Below, in pieces: positions 1-7,904 of a stretch of 64,000 nt of DNA. Source of the DNA: DASSSY01 sp035708205 (GTDB lineage: Bacteria; Bacteroidota; Bacteroidia; Chitinophagales; Chitinophagaceae); the NCBI GenBank assembly GCA_035708205.1, contig DASSSY010000008.1, forward strand, positions 322,561 through 386,560, given 5' to 3'. Position 1 is the stretch's first letter. Each line of letters opens with the position of its first letter. A program made the translations under genes and the position numbers. The notes under the pieces are model-generated. The model was not told the DNA's origin and searched no databases. It saw only the letters and a program-made list of their open reading frames with translations.

Positions 1-298
1 TTGCAGCGCCGTTCAGGATCTGGTCAAAGGCCAAAACGGCAAAGTTCCAGGTCATAAATTCAATAATAGGCCGCAGGCCGTTCATGGCCGCACCAACGCC
101 GATGGCCGCAAAGCCTAATTCGGTAATAGGCGTGTCAATAACGCGTTTGGCGCCGAACTCATCCAGCATTCCCTGGCTGACTTTATAAGCGCCGTTATAT
201 TGCGCCACCTCTTCGCCCATTAAAAAAATACGTTCATCCCGGCGCATTTCTTCGGTCATCGCTTCCCTTAAAGCTTGCCTGAAAGCTATTTCTGCCAT
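1..298 (-). CDS. pdhB: Pyruvate dehydrogenase E1 component, beta subunit (5' part only)
   Basis: Partial gene running off the left edge; 99 N-terminal residues are visible. They begin MAEIAFRQALREAM and contain MGEEVAQYNGAYKVSQGM and TPITELGFAAIGVGAAM, the thiamine-diphosphate-contacting beta-subunit pattern of the 2-oxo acid dehydrogenase E1 family. The subunit pairs with E1 alpha to decarboxylate pyruvate and pass the acetyl group to the lipoyl E2, in the cytoplasm. The ATG at 298 is the only plausible start and a good minus-strand promoter lies just upstream (331-361). The branched-chain oxo acid E1 beta subunit is the main alternative; the short fragment does not fully exclude it. Confidence 0.88.
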   Translation of the reverse strand, partial: MAEIAFRQALREAMTEEMRRDERIFLMGEEVAQYNGAYKVSQGMLDEFGAKRVIDTPITELGFAAIGVGAAMNGLRPIIEFMTWNFAVLAFDQILNGAA

Positions 299-330
299 AA
301 TATTTTCTTGTTGATTAAATTTTTTCCCGC

Positions 331-361
331 CAAAATTACAACATCATTCGGATAATAACAA
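331..361 (-). promoter_or_regulatory. Bacteroidota-type promoter of pdhB
   Basis: Read on the minus strand: TTG (361-359), 20-base spacer, TAATTTTG (338-331). This fits the Bacteroidota consensus TTG-N19-23-TAnnTTTG. Predicted transcription start is about 30 bases upstream of the ATG at 298. Confidence 0.65.
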
Positions 362-474
362 TGAATTCATAAAGGGTCTGAAATCATTGTTGCATTTACT
401 GTAAAAGATTCTTATAATTGAGTAACTTCGCCCGCGGTTTATCAATTTCCTAACTATCCAGAAACTAGACTTTA

Positions 475-1200
475 ATGCCTGTCATAAAACACCTGAGGAG
501 CATGATCAGCCTGGCGCTTGTGCTAAGCCTCTTTGGCGCCTGCCATCAAATTAATGGGAATGGCCCTATCGTCTACAAAACCAGGGACTTAAACGGGTTC
601 AATACCATTGTTTCCAATTTACCTACGCCGGTTTATATTACAGAGGGCAAAGATTATGAGGTTACTTTAGAAGGCCAGCAAAATATTATAGATCTGGTGG
701 AAACCAAATTGGAGGACAACCGCTTGACGCTTAATATCAAAAACGGTTATTCTATTTCCGGCGACATTCATTTGATCGTCAGGATTAAAAGCCCGAACAT
801 ACAGGGTATTATCAGTCACGGCAGCGGCAGCATTGGTGTATTAAACCATTTTCAATGCCATAGTCTTTCCATTAAAAATTCCGGTTCGGGCAATATTGAG
901 ATGGAAGGCTTTTGGAGTAAACAGCTTTCCGTAGCTTTAACCGGCAGCGGGAACATCACCATCCGCGACGGATCAACAGACAAGGCATCGGTCATGCTCA
1001 CGGGCAGTGGTTATCTGATGGCGCCGAATTTATCCAGCAAGAATATGGCGCTTCAATTGACCGGATCGGGAGATGCCACCACCGGTTCCTGTGATACGCT
1101 GAACGCCCGGATAGCCGGCAGCGGTAATATTACTTATCGCGGGAAGCCCCAACTGATCCAACATCTCACGGGCAGCGGTAAATTTATTCATGTGCCGTAG
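475..1200 (+). CDS. DUF2807 (GIN-domain) putative lipoprotein
   Basis: A 241-residue secreted protein. Residues 1-23 form a lipoprotein-like signal peptide ending FGAC, with Cys23 as probable lipidation site. The remainder matches the DUF2807 head domain: a right-handed beta-helix-like repeat in which short GSG turns recur at roughly 20-residue spacing (GSGSIG, GSGNIE, LTGSGNIT, LTGSGYL, LTGSGDA, IAGSGNIT, LTGSGKF). DUF2807 proteins are common cell-surface or periplasmic proteins of Bacteroidota; their biochemical role is not known, and the family label 'auto-transporter adhesin head' is descriptive only. It stands alone between the divergent pdhB and the riboswitch-controlled methionine genes. 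Confidence 0.8.
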   Translation: MPVIKHLRSMISLALVLSLFGACHQINGNGPIVYKTRDLNGFNTIVSNLPTPVYITEGKDYEVTLEGQQNIIDLVETKLEDNRLTLNIKNGYSISGDIHLIVRIKSPNIQGIISHGSGSIGVLNHFQCHSLSIKNSGSGNIEMEGFWSKQLSVALTGSGNITIRDGSTDKASVMLTGSGYLMAPNLSSKNMALQLTGSGDATTGSCDTLNARIAGSGNITYRGKPQLIQHLTGSGKFIHVP

Positions 1201-1267
1201 ATGATCATTTTGATTGTAAAATTATCCTGAAGAAGCCTTAAAGCCCTCCGGCGGATGCTTAGTCTTT

Positions 1268-1399
1268 ATGGTAAAACCATTCCGAGAGGGTATTGTGTTG
1301 GTCATCCCGGATAAAACCGGCTCAGGCATCATAAGCTGTCTTGTCATGGGTTTCTGCCCGTTCTGCAGCAAAGATATCAGCCAAAACGGAAAGCTTTAA
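1268..1399 (+). CDS. Possible 43-residue small protein with a CPFC pair
   Basis: An ATG-to-TAA reading frame of 44 codons in the gap before the riboswitch. The peptide begins MVKPFREGIVLVIPDK and ends MGFCPFCSKDISQNGKL. The C-x2-C pair followed by a Ser-Lys turn resembles the C-terminal metal-knuckle tail of many small zinc-ribbon proteins, but only one Cys pair (plus one upstream Cys) is present. No convincing promoter or ribosome site was seen. It may be a genuine small gene, a decayed remnant, or chance. Confidence 0.28.
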   Translation: MVKPFREGIVLVIPDKTGSGIISCLVMGFCPFCSKDISQNGKL

Positions 1400-1474
1400 G
1401 AGGGAAACGCTAAGCCCTGAGTGTGAAAATCCTGAAAAAAAGGAAAAATATTTTTTTCTTTCAAAATCACGTTT

Positions 1475-1482
1475 TACTTTTG
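1475..1482 (+). promoter_or_regulatory. -7 element of promoter for the SAM riboswitch transcript
   Basis: TACTTTTG matches the Bacteroidota TAnnTTTG element. It lies about 30 bases before the riboswitch P1 stem, so transcription would begin near 1487 and include the whole aptamer. A T-rich stretch at 1450-1461 may supply the weak upstream element. Confidence 0.55.
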
Positions 1483-1510
1483 CCTTCGAAGTTCTTAAAA
1501 CATTTTAGCT

Positions 1511-1610
1511 ACTTATCCAGAAAGACGGAGGGAAATGGCCCGACGATGTCTTGGCAACCTGTTTTTATAAGGTGCTACTTCCATCCCGCACAGCAGCGGG
1601 GCAGATAAGC
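1511..1610 (+). ncRNA. SAM-I (S-box) riboswitch
   Basis: The S-box core is readable directly. The P1 stem pairs CTTATC (1512-1517) with GATAAG (1604-1609). Between them lie the conserved AGAAAGACGGAGGGAAATGG, then GCCCGACGATG, TTGGCAACC and AGGTGCTACTTCC, and a P4 hairpin CCCGC-ACAGCA-GCGGG. This order (AGA..GGAGGGA..TGGCCCGA.GA..GGCAACC..GGTGCTA.TTCC) is the SAM-I aptamer, which binds S-adenosylmethionine. An intrinsic terminator follows about 50 bases later, so the expected mode is transcription termination when SAM is abundant. The regulated genes are the sulfur-amino-acid enzyme at 1771 and probably homoserine dehydrogenase at 3002. Confidence 0.93.
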
Positions 1611-1660
1611 CAGATATATGTAATTATTTTTGAAAATTTACTATATTCAAAATATTTCAT

Positions 1661-1693
1661 GCCGTCTGATTTATCAGGCGGCTTTTTTATTTT
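1661..1693 (+). terminator. Riboswitch expression-platform terminator
   Basis: GCCGTCTGA-TTTA-TCAGGCGGC forms a 9-bp stem with one G-U pair, followed by TTTTTTATTTTT. It lies between the SAM-I aptamer and the ATG at 1771, exactly where a riboswitch-controlled terminator belongs. Confidence 0.85.
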
Positions 1694-1770
1694 TAAGCTG
1701 CCTGATGATCTTTTTCTGATAAGTGCTGTTTTCAAAATCGCATTGTTAATCATAGATAAAAATCAGAAAA

Positions 1771-2949
1771 ATGTCAGCAACAACACAACTGCTCAACAGC
1801 ATTCCCGTAGATCCTTTGACCGGTGCCATTAGCGTGCCAATCTACCAGACCTCAACCTTTGTTCAGGAGGCCCCCGGTATCCATAAAGGTTTTGATTACA
1901 GCCGAAGCAACAATCCAACACGTGCTGCACTGGAAAAAATTATCGCCGAACTTGAAGGCGGCAGCACCGGCCTGGCTTTTGCCAGCGGCTTAGCGGCCAT
2001 CGACACCGTTTTGAAGCTCCTGCAATCGGGCGATGAAATTATTGCCACGGACGATATTTATGGCGGCGCATTCCGTTTGTTTACCCATGTCTATCAGAAA
2101 TTCGGCATTAAAATCCATTACATTGATACCACCAACCCGGAAAATGTGGCACAGGCCATCAATGAGCACACAAGGCTTATCTGGTTAGAAAGTCCCACCA
2201 ATCCGACACTAAAAGTGTCGGACATTAAAGCGATTGCGGATATTGCTCATCAGCATCCAAATATTTTGCTTTGCGTGGACAATACTTTTGCTTCGCCGGT
2301 ATTGCAAAAACCTTTTGAATTAGGGGCGGATATTATTATCCACAGCGCTACCAAATATCTTAGCGGCCACAGCGATTTAATTGCCGGGTTACTGGTTATT
2401 AAAGATGCCGAATTGGGCGCCCAGCTAAAATTCATACAGAATGCCGGTGGCAATATCCTGGGGCCATTTGACAGCTGGTTAGTCATCAGAGGCCTGGAAA
2501 CGCTTTATCTCCGGGTACACCAGCATGCTGCTAACGCCTTAAACATCGCGCGTTTTCTGGAAGAGCATCCGGCTATAGCAACCGTTTATTATCCCGGCCT
2601 GCCTTCTCACCCGGATTATGAAACGGCAAACCACCAGTTTAAGCCCGGCGGCTTTGGCGGCGTAGTAACCTTCCGCCTGAAAGAAGATACAGAGGCCGCG
2701 GCCAATGCCTTCTTTAAAAAATTAAGATTGTTCCATCTTGCCGAAAGCCTTGGTGGCGTCAAAAGCCTTTGTTGTCATCCTGCCGGCATGACGCATAAAT
2801 CCGTACCGGTTGAAAAACGATTGCAAACCGGCATTACCGACGGCCTGATCCGGCTTTCTGTTGGTTTGGAAGACGAACAGGATCTGGTCAATGACCTGCA
2901 ATCGGCCCTGGCACAATTTGTTCAAAAAGAAGAACAGGCATTGGTTTAG
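1771..2949 (+). CDS. PLP-dependent trans-sulfuration enzyme (cystathionine gamma-synthase/lyase type)
   Basis: A 392-residue Cys/Met-metabolism PLP enzyme. Visible signatures are YSRSNNPTR near residue 43, the SGLAAI loop, the cofactor-binding VDNTFASP near 169, and SATKYLSGHSD with the Schiff-base Lys195. The family covers cystathionine gamma-synthase (MetB), cystathionine gamma-lyase and O-acetylhomoserine sulfhydrylase; sequence alone does not settle which. The SAM-I riboswitch upstream and homoserine dehydrogenase downstream favour a methionine-biosynthetic role using activated homoserine. It is the first gene of the riboswitch transcript; hom follows after 52 bases. Activity is cytoplasmic, normally as a homotetramer. 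The ATG at 1771 gives the full expected length. Confidence 0.9.
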   Translation: MSATTQLLNSIPVDPLTGAISVPIYQTSTFVQEAPGIHKGFDYSRSNNPTRAALEKIIAELEGGSTGLAFASGLAAIDTVLKLLQSGDEIIATDDIYGGAFRLFTHVYQKFGIKIHYIDTTNPENVAQAINEHTRLIWLESPTNPTLKVSDIKAIADIAHQHPNILLCVDNTFASPVLQKPFELGADIIIHSATKYLSGHSDLIAGLLVIKDAELGAQLKFIQNAGGNILGPFDSWLVIRGLETLYLRVHQHAANALNIARFLEEHPAIATVYYPGLPSHPDYETANHQFKPGGFGGVVTFRLKEDTEAAANAFFKKLRLFHLAESLGGVKSLCCHPAGMTHKSVPVEKRLQTGITDGLIRLSVGLEDEQDLVNDLQSALAQFVQKEEQALV

Positions 2950-3001
2950 CGCCTGTTTAAGACTGAAAATATCAAAAACTGAAATTAAAAACCTGGAAAA
3001 T

Positions 3002-4255
3002 ATGCCACAACAACTAACGATAGGCCTTTTCGGCTTTGGCGTCGTTGGCGAAGGACTTTATAAGATCCTCCTGCAAACGCCAACGCTGAACGCTCAAATT
3101 AAAAAAGTAGTGATTAAACACGCTGATAAAATCCGCAATGCGCCGGATGAGTTATTTACCACCGATGCCGATGAATTGCTTTCCGACCCGGAAATTAATG
3201 TTATCGTTGAAGTGATCAACGATACGGATGCTGCCTTTAGAATCGTATCCACGGCTTTAAAGAATGGTAAAGCCGTGGTCAGTGCCAGCAAGAAAATGAT
3301 TGCGGAAAACCTGCCGAAGCTCTTGCTGATACAGGAAGCTACCGGCGCGCCTTTTTTATATGAAAGCGCTGCCTGCGCCTCTATTCCTGTCATTCGTAAT
3401 CTTGAGGAATATTATGACAACGATCTACTAAGCGCTATTCAGGCCATTGCCAATGGTTCTACGAATTTCATACTCAGCCGCTTGTTCGATGATGGCATTA
3501 GTTTCAGCGAAGCGCTGGAAACTGCTCAGGAACTGGGTTTTGCAGAAACAGACCCAACGTTGGATGTCGACGGTCATGACGCTGCTTATAAGCTGCAGAT
3601 CATTCTGGCGCATGCTTATGGGATCATCTGCCAGCAAAACGATTTCCTGTTTTCCGGCATCCGGAATATCGGCTTGCGGGACGCGCAATATGCCCGGGAG
3701 AAGGGGTACCAAATTAAACTTGTCGCTCAGGCCAGAAAGCTGGAAAACGGCGGACTGGCGGCTTTTGTCCTGCCTCAGTTCATCAAATCCACTCATCCGC
3801 TGGCTTTGGTCAAAGACGAATATAATGGCGTTTTAATTGAAAGCGGCTTTTCGGACCAGCAGTTTTTCTATGGCAAAGGTGCCGGCAGTTTTCCTACCGC
3901 GTCAGCGGTCTTAAGCGATATCTCCGCACTGTCTTACAATTACCGGTATGCCTACAAAAAACTGGCCCAGAATAAAGGGGGTTTGGGCTTGAGCGATGAC
4001 TATTTCCTCAGCATCTATCTTAGCTTTGAAGAAAACACGCCTATTCCCCTGCATCATTTTGAAAGTATTGAAGAATGGCACCGTGAGCCCGGCTTTAATT
4101 ACATTACCGGCCGGATTTCCGTAAAGACCCTTTGGCGTAATGAGCTTTGGCGGCAACGCGGTCAGTCGCTGATCCTCCTTCCCGACGCGATTTCGGATAA
4201 ACCTTCAACCCGGCGAGATACGCTCAAAGCCAGTTTGGAAGCCTTTTTGAATTAA
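3002..4255 (+). CDS. hom: Homoserine dehydrogenase
   Basis: 417 residues from the ATG at 3002; the frame is open further upstream but overlaps the previous gene, and MPQQLTIGLFGFGVVGEG is the normal N terminus. The Rossmann motif GFGVVGEG is at about residues 11-18. ANGSTNFILSRL and AETDPTLDVDGHDAAYK carry the substrate-binding Thr/Asn and catalytic Asp and Lys of monofunctional homoserine dehydrogenases. It reduces aspartate semialdehyde to homoserine with NAD(P)H, the branch point to threonine and methionine. It has no fused aspartate kinase domain and no clear C-terminal ACT domain. It lies in the riboswitch transcript, which links supply of homoserine to SAM level; a terminator follows at 4277. 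Confidence 0.93.
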   Translation: MPQQLTIGLFGFGVVGEGLYKILLQTPTLNAQIKKVVIKHADKIRNAPDELFTTDADELLSDPEINVIVEVINDTDAAFRIVSTALKNGKAVVSASKKMIAENLPKLLLIQEATGAPFLYESAACASIPVIRNLEEYYDNDLLSAIQAIANGSTNFILSRLFDDGISFSEALETAQELGFAETDPTLDVDGHDAAYKLQIILAHAYGIICQQNDFLFSGIRNIGLRDAQYAREKGYQIKLVAQARKLENGGLAAFVLPQFIKSTHPLALVKDEYNGVLIESGFSDQQFFYGKGAGSFPTASAVLSDISALSYNYRYAYKKLAQNKGGLGLSDDYFLSIYLSFEENTPIPLHHFESIEEWHREPGFNYITGRISVKTLWRNELWRQRGQSLILLPDAISDKPSTRRDTLKASLEAFLN

Positions 4256-4276
4256 TGGCCAACGAGCAGAAGATGA

Positions 4277-4311
4277 GAACGCCTCCCAGGTTTCGGGGGT
4301 GTTCTTTATCT
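4277..4311 (+). terminator. Intrinsic terminator after hom
   Basis: GAACGCCTCC and GGGGGTGTTC pair over 10 bases (two G-U pairs) around a short loop, followed by TTTATCTTT. It closes the riboswitch-controlled metB-like/hom operon. Confidence 0.7.
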
Positions 4312-4357
4312 TTAATAAGGATGCCCCGGCATTTCATAAGGATTAGCATTAAAGTTT

Positions 4358-4365
4358 TACCTTTG
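4358..4365 (+). promoter_or_regulatory. -7 promoter element for the 4391-6684 operon
   Basis: TACCTTTG, a match to TAnnTTTG, 25 bases upstream of the ATG at 4391 and downstream of the hom terminator. No convincing TTG element was seen at the right distance. Confidence 0.45.
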
Positions 4366-4390
4366 AGGGGAAATCAGCGATTAAGCTCAA

Positions 4391-5473
4391 ATGATGGACT
4401 ATCCGGAACAAAAAGGCCTTACCTATCTTAATACGGCAGCTTGTGGTTTGGTGTCAGGGGAGATTGCCGCGCCGGGCATAGCGTTTTATCGAGACCTTTC
4501 AAAAGGTAGCGCAACAGCGGAGTTCTGGCGTGACCAGCTTTCGGTAAAGATAAGAGGAAACATTGCCCGATTCCTCAATGCTCCTGAGCGCAATATTGCC
4601 ATGATCCCGTGTTTTTCTCATGGCATGAATGCCTTGGTGCAGTCTTTAAAGGGCAGTGAAAACATACTGTTGTATGAATGGGATTATCCCTCGCTGATAA
4701 ATCCTTTTAAAGTCAACAATTTTAATATCAGCTGGCTGCGTTCTGAAGACGGTTTTTCAATTAACCCTCAGTCTGTTGCTGAAAAAATCAAGAACGAGGA
4801 CATAGATATTGTCGCGCTCAGCCATGTGCAATGGATGAGTGGTGCCATTGCCGATCTTAAGGCGATTATTGATATTTGCCACAGGCAAGATGTTTTGTTC
4901 ATTGTGGACACCACGCAAAGTTTGGGTGCAGAGCCGGTCAATATCGGCGAACTGGAGCCGGACGCCCTCATTTCCAGCAATTATAAATGGATGAATGCGG
5001 GATTTGGTACGGGTATCATGTATCTGTCCGACCGGTTCCTGGGACAATATCCCCCTGTTTATGGCGGAGTGAACAGTTATATTTTTAAAGAGGGGCAGGA
5101 AACCAGGCGGCCATCTATCCTTGATTATGAACCGGGTCATTTGAATATGGCAGGCTTTTCAGTTCTGGATGCGGCCATTAATCATAAGCTGGAAGTTGGT
5201 GTCGAAAATATTGCCCGACATAACCGTCAATTGACGGAATTATTTGTAAAACGTTGCCCCGAACTTCCCGTAACCCTTGTTGGCCGGGCGGACATGCAAA
5301 ACAGGAGCGCTATTGTTGTTTTGAAAGATGAGGCCGGTTTGGGACCGTGGCTTCTGAAAAATAATTTTATCGTGACCTTAAGAAATAATACCATTCGCCT
5401 TTCTTTTCATGAGCATAATACGGAGGAAGAGGTTCTAAAGCTGATTAACTGTATTCAAACCACAAAAGTTTAA
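4391..5473 (+). CDS. Aminotransferase class V-fold PLP enzyme
   Basis: 360 residues of the cysteine-desulfurase/class V aminotransferase fold. YLNTAACG at the N terminus, SHVQWMSG near 144, VDTTQSLG near 172 (PLP-phosphate and pyridine contacts) and SSNYKWMNAG with the Schiff-base Lys199 are all visible. I see no catalytic Cys in a desulfurase-type loop, so a true IscS/SufS role is unlikely; the exact substrate is not predictable. It is the first gene of an operon with a hotdog thioesterase (15 bases later) and a glycosyltransferase. The tandem ATG codons at 4391 and 4394 are both possible starts. Confidence 0.82.
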   Translation: MMDYPEQKGLTYLNTAACGLVSGEIAAPGIAFYRDLSKGSATAEFWRDQLSVKIRGNIARFLNAPERNIAMIPCFSHGMNALVQSLKGSENILLYEWDYPSLINPFKVNNFNISWLRSEDGFSINPQSVAEKIKNEDIDIVALSHVQWMSGAIADLKAIIDICHRQDVLFIVDTTQSLGAEPVNIGELEPDALISSNYKWMNAGFGTGIMYLSDRFLGQYPPVYGGVNSYIFKEGQETRRPSILDYEPGHLNMAGFSVLDAAINHKLEVGVENIARHNRQLTELFVKRCPELPVTLVGRADMQNRSAIVVLKDEAGLGPWLLKNNFIVTLRNNTIRLSFHEHNTEEEVLKLINCIQTTKV

Positions 5474-5488
5474 AACCCATATTCAATA

Positions 5489-5923
5489 ATGGCCATCTGG
5501 AGTCAGAAAGACACTACGATAGAGGACTTGAACCGGAAATGTAAAAACACGATGGCGGAAGCCTTAGATATGCGCTTTACGGGAATTGGCGATGATTATT
5601 TACAGATCGAAATGCCGGTCAACGAGAAGACCCATCAACCCTATGGTTTATTGCATGGGGGCGCTTCGGCCGCCCTGGCGGAAACGGCGGGCAGTGTGGC
5701 CAGCGCTTTGTGCATCGATCCGGAAAAGCAAATTTGCGTAGGTATTGAAATTAACTGTAATCATGTCCGGGGCATTAAAGAGGGTATGGTAACGGCAACG
5801 GCACGCCCCTTGCATCTTGGCGCCAGCACCCATGTCTGGGATATTAAAATTACAAATGGTAAAGCGCAGCTTATTTGTGTCAGTCGCCTGACCGTTGCCG
5901 TTTTAAAAAAAACCTCAGTTTGA
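5489..5923 (+). CDS. Hotdog-fold acyl-CoA thioesterase (PaaI/MenI type)
   Basis: 144 residues, the usual length for single-hotdog 4HBT thioesterases. The catalytic region reads GLLHGGASAALAETAGSVAS, matching the HGG..S..LAE..GS pattern of the YdiI/MenI and PaaI subgroup, in which the Glu acts as base. Likely reaction: hydrolysis of an aromatic or medium acyl-CoA, possibly 1,4-dihydroxy-2-naphthoyl-CoA in menaquinone synthesis; no other menaquinone gene is in view to confirm this. It is second in the 4391-6684 operon. Its TGA overlaps the next gene's ATG by one base (TGATG), which suggests translational coupling. Confidence 0.85.
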   Translation: MAIWSQKDTTIEDLNRKCKNTMAEALDMRFTGIGDDYLQIEMPVNEKTHQPYGLLHGGASAALAETAGSVASALCIDPEKQICVGIEINCNHVRGIKEGMVTATARPLHLGASTHVWDIKITNGKAQLICVSRLTVAVLKKTSV

Positions 5924-6684
5924 TGACCGCTATGCCTATCAGCGTTTGCATATTGATTAACCGGTGGCGGCCGGTAGTGTTAAAGACTATTGAGAGCTAT
6001 ACCGCTTGTTGCTCCGAGGTCCTCTTAGGCGCCAATGGCGGCTTTAAATTTGAAGATTATCCTGAACTGTTGCAGAACCCGAAAGTGAAAGGCGTTTCAC
6101 TGGACTGGAAGGGTTACGGTCAAACCAAAAATGATTTGGCCCGATTTGCCGAAAATGACTGGATTTTATCCGTAGATACCGATGAGGTAGCCGATGAGCG
6201 ATTGCAACAATCGTTGTCCTTGTTACGGCCGGAAAATGATCATATCATCTTTGCCTTGGGCATGTGCCATTATCTGGGCGGACGCCCTGTCCGGCATGGT
6301 GCCTGGTCCACCGGGAAGCGAAATTTCCTTAGGCTGTATAACCGGAACTATACACAATGGGATGAGGCTGAGGTGCATGAAAGCATTAAGGTTCCTGGTA
6401 ATGCCCGTATTATACGCCTGCCGGGGCAAATCAATCATTATACGGCGGACAGCTATGAGCAATTTATCATAAAAAGTAAAAAATATGCCCGTTTGTCGGC
6501 CGCAAAATACCGCAAACAAAAGAAAAAAATATTTCCGGGAAAAGGCTGGACCAGCGCGGGCTTTAGCTTTATCAAAGACTATATTTTCCGCTTAGGTTTT
6601 TTGGATGGCCATGCCGGCTGGCAAGTAGCCAAGGGTAACGCGCTATACACCTTTTGGAAATATCATTTTATGAGGGAAAAGTAA
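5923..6684 (+). CDS. WaaE/KdtX-like glycosyltransferase family 2
   Basis: 253 residues from the ATG at 5923, which overlaps the preceding stop. Typical features of the short WaaE-type GT2 enzymes are visible: an N-terminal beta strand PISVCILINR, LLGANGG, a DWKGYGQTKND loop, and the metal-binding VDTDEV, followed by AEVHESIKV and HYTADSYEQF. Family members add a sugar to the inner core of lipopolysaccharide from a nucleotide-sugar donor at the cytoplasmic membrane face. The acceptor here is not known. kdsB at 18546 shows that Kdo-containing lipopolysaccharide is made. Confidence 0.83.
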   Translation: MTAMPISVCILINRWRPVVLKTIESYTACCSEVLLGANGGFKFEDYPELLQNPKVKGVSLDWKGYGQTKNDLARFAENDWILSVDTDEVADERLQQSLSLLRPENDHIIFALGMCHYLGGRPVRHGAWSTGKRNFLRLYNRNYTQWDEAEVHESIKVPGNARIIRLPGQINHYTADSYEQFIIKSKKYARLSAAKYRKQKKKIFPGKGWTSAGFSFIKDYIFRLGFLDGHAGWQVAKGNALYTFWKYHFMREK

Positions 6685-6790
6685 AAGCAGTTCGAAGCTG
6701 CATTCCCCGCTTCGGGATCAGTTGCTGTTCAAGCCTTTGGTTATCTGAAAGCCGATCTTCTTAACATTTCTAAGCGGTTTTCTTATCAAT

Positions 6791-6820
6791 GAAAAGGTCG
6801 TAGCGGGACACTACGACCAA
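6791..6820 (-). terminator. Terminator of the arginase gene
   Basis: On the minus strand GGTCGTAG-TGTCCCG-CTACGACC is a perfect 8-bp stem followed by TTTTC. It lies 26 bases past the arginase stop. Confidence 0.65.
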
Positions 6821-6845
6821 ATATGTGAGGATGATGTGCCCGGCA

Positions 6846-7793
6846 TCAGTTAACCAATAGTAGGTTGACACTGCGGTGTAAAATATTGAAAGCCGTTTCT
6901 GCCATCATATTTTCCTTATCCAGGGTGGGGTTTACCTCGGTAATTTCAAGGCAGCATACTTTATGATTTTGTGCCAGTGAAGCGACCAGGTCATCAGCCT
7001 CCCGCTCTTTCAGGCCATTGCTTACGGGCGTGCCCGTACCCCGCGAAATGGTTGGATCCATACTGTCCACATCAAATGAAACATAGATCTCGTCGCATTT
7101 TATGAGATGCTTTAACGTTTGACGAATGACAAATTCCACCCCTTTTTTACGCACTTCTGAAACGGCAATGATTTTAATATTGAATTTCTTCAGCAAAGCT
7201 TCTTCTTCTTTTTCAAAATCGCGCAGCCCGATATAAACAATGTCTTCCGGCAGGATCTTCGGATTGATTTTGCCAATATTTTTCAGTTTTTCCCACCAGT
7301 CAATGGTTTCTTTGTCCAGCTTATGGGTTTGCCATTCTTTATTATCCATACCTAATGCGGAAGCTACCGGCATACCATGCATATTACCGGAAGGAGAGGT
7401 GTATGGCGAATGGATATCGGCATGGGCGTCAATCCAGATGACCCCCAGCTTGGATTTTGGCCTGGCCATTTTAATACCTGCAATAGTGCCACCGGCAGAA
7501 CTATGGTCACCGGCCAAAACCACCGGGAATATACCTGATTTCATAGTTTCACAAACCGCTTTTGCAACGCGCTCGTAAATGGTATAGACCCCTTTGATCC
7601 TTTTGGCGTAAGGCGATTCAACCGGTTCATACAATAATTTGTTTTCGTCCTGTATGGCTTCGGTAGGGATATTGACAAACAGGCTGCTCATGAAATCGAG
7701 CGCGGCGATCTTTATAGCATCTACGCCCAGGCTAGCGCCACGGGTACCGGCACCAATCTCGGATTTAACTTCAATGATTTTAAGGTTTCTCAT
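6846..7793 (-). CDS. rocF: Arginase
   Basis: 315 residues from the ATG at 7793. The ureohydrolase manganese ligands are all visible: AGDHSSAGG (His97), WIDAHADIH (Asp122, His124, Asp126) and SFDVDSMDP (Asp241, Asp243). TSPSGNMHGMP is the substrate-loop signature of true arginases rather than agmatinases. It converts L-arginine to ornithine and urea in the cytoplasm. The frame stays open upstream to a TTG at 7829, but a full promoter at 7800-7830 ends only six bases before the ATG, so the longer form cannot be translated from that transcript. The mRNA therefore looks leaderless. It is a monocistronic gene with its own terminator. Confidence 0.92.
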   Translation of the reverse strand: MRNLKIIEVKSEIGAGTRGASLGVDAIKIAALDFMSSLFVNIPTEAIQDENKLLYEPVESPYAKRIKGVYTIYERVAKAVCETMKSGIFPVVLAGDHSSAGGTIAGIKMARPKSKLGVIWIDAHADIHSPYTSPSGNMHGMPVASALGMDNKEWQTHKLDKETIDWWEKLKNIGKINPKILPEDIVYIGLRDFEKEEEALLKKFNIKIIAVSEVRKKGVEFVIRQTLKHLIKCDEIYVSFDVDSMDPTISRGTGTPVSNGLKEREADDLVASLAQNHKVCCLEITEVNPTLDKENMMAETAFNILHRSVNLLLVN

Positions 7794-7799
7794 ACGCTT

Positions 7800-7830
7800 C
7801 AAAGATACCAAAAACAATTTGGCGGGCAAA
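7800..7830 (-). promoter_or_regulatory. Promoter giving a leaderless arginase mRNA
   Basis: On the minus strand TTTG (7830-7827), a 19-base spacer, then TATCTTTG (7807-7800): an exact match to the Bacteroidota consensus. The arginase ATG begins at 7793, six bases after the element, at about the expected transcription start. Confidence 0.75.
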
Positions 7831-7904
7831 GTAATTCAGAGGCAACCGGGTTCCTGACATTTTTTGTATCATTGCAGAACCTTGTTTATCCTTCATATTT
7901 TATC

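Noticed and set aside
1423..1832. Overlapping frames on both strands across the riboswitch
   Set aside because: They cover the S-box aptamer and its terminator and show no protein-like pattern; the RNA explains the region.
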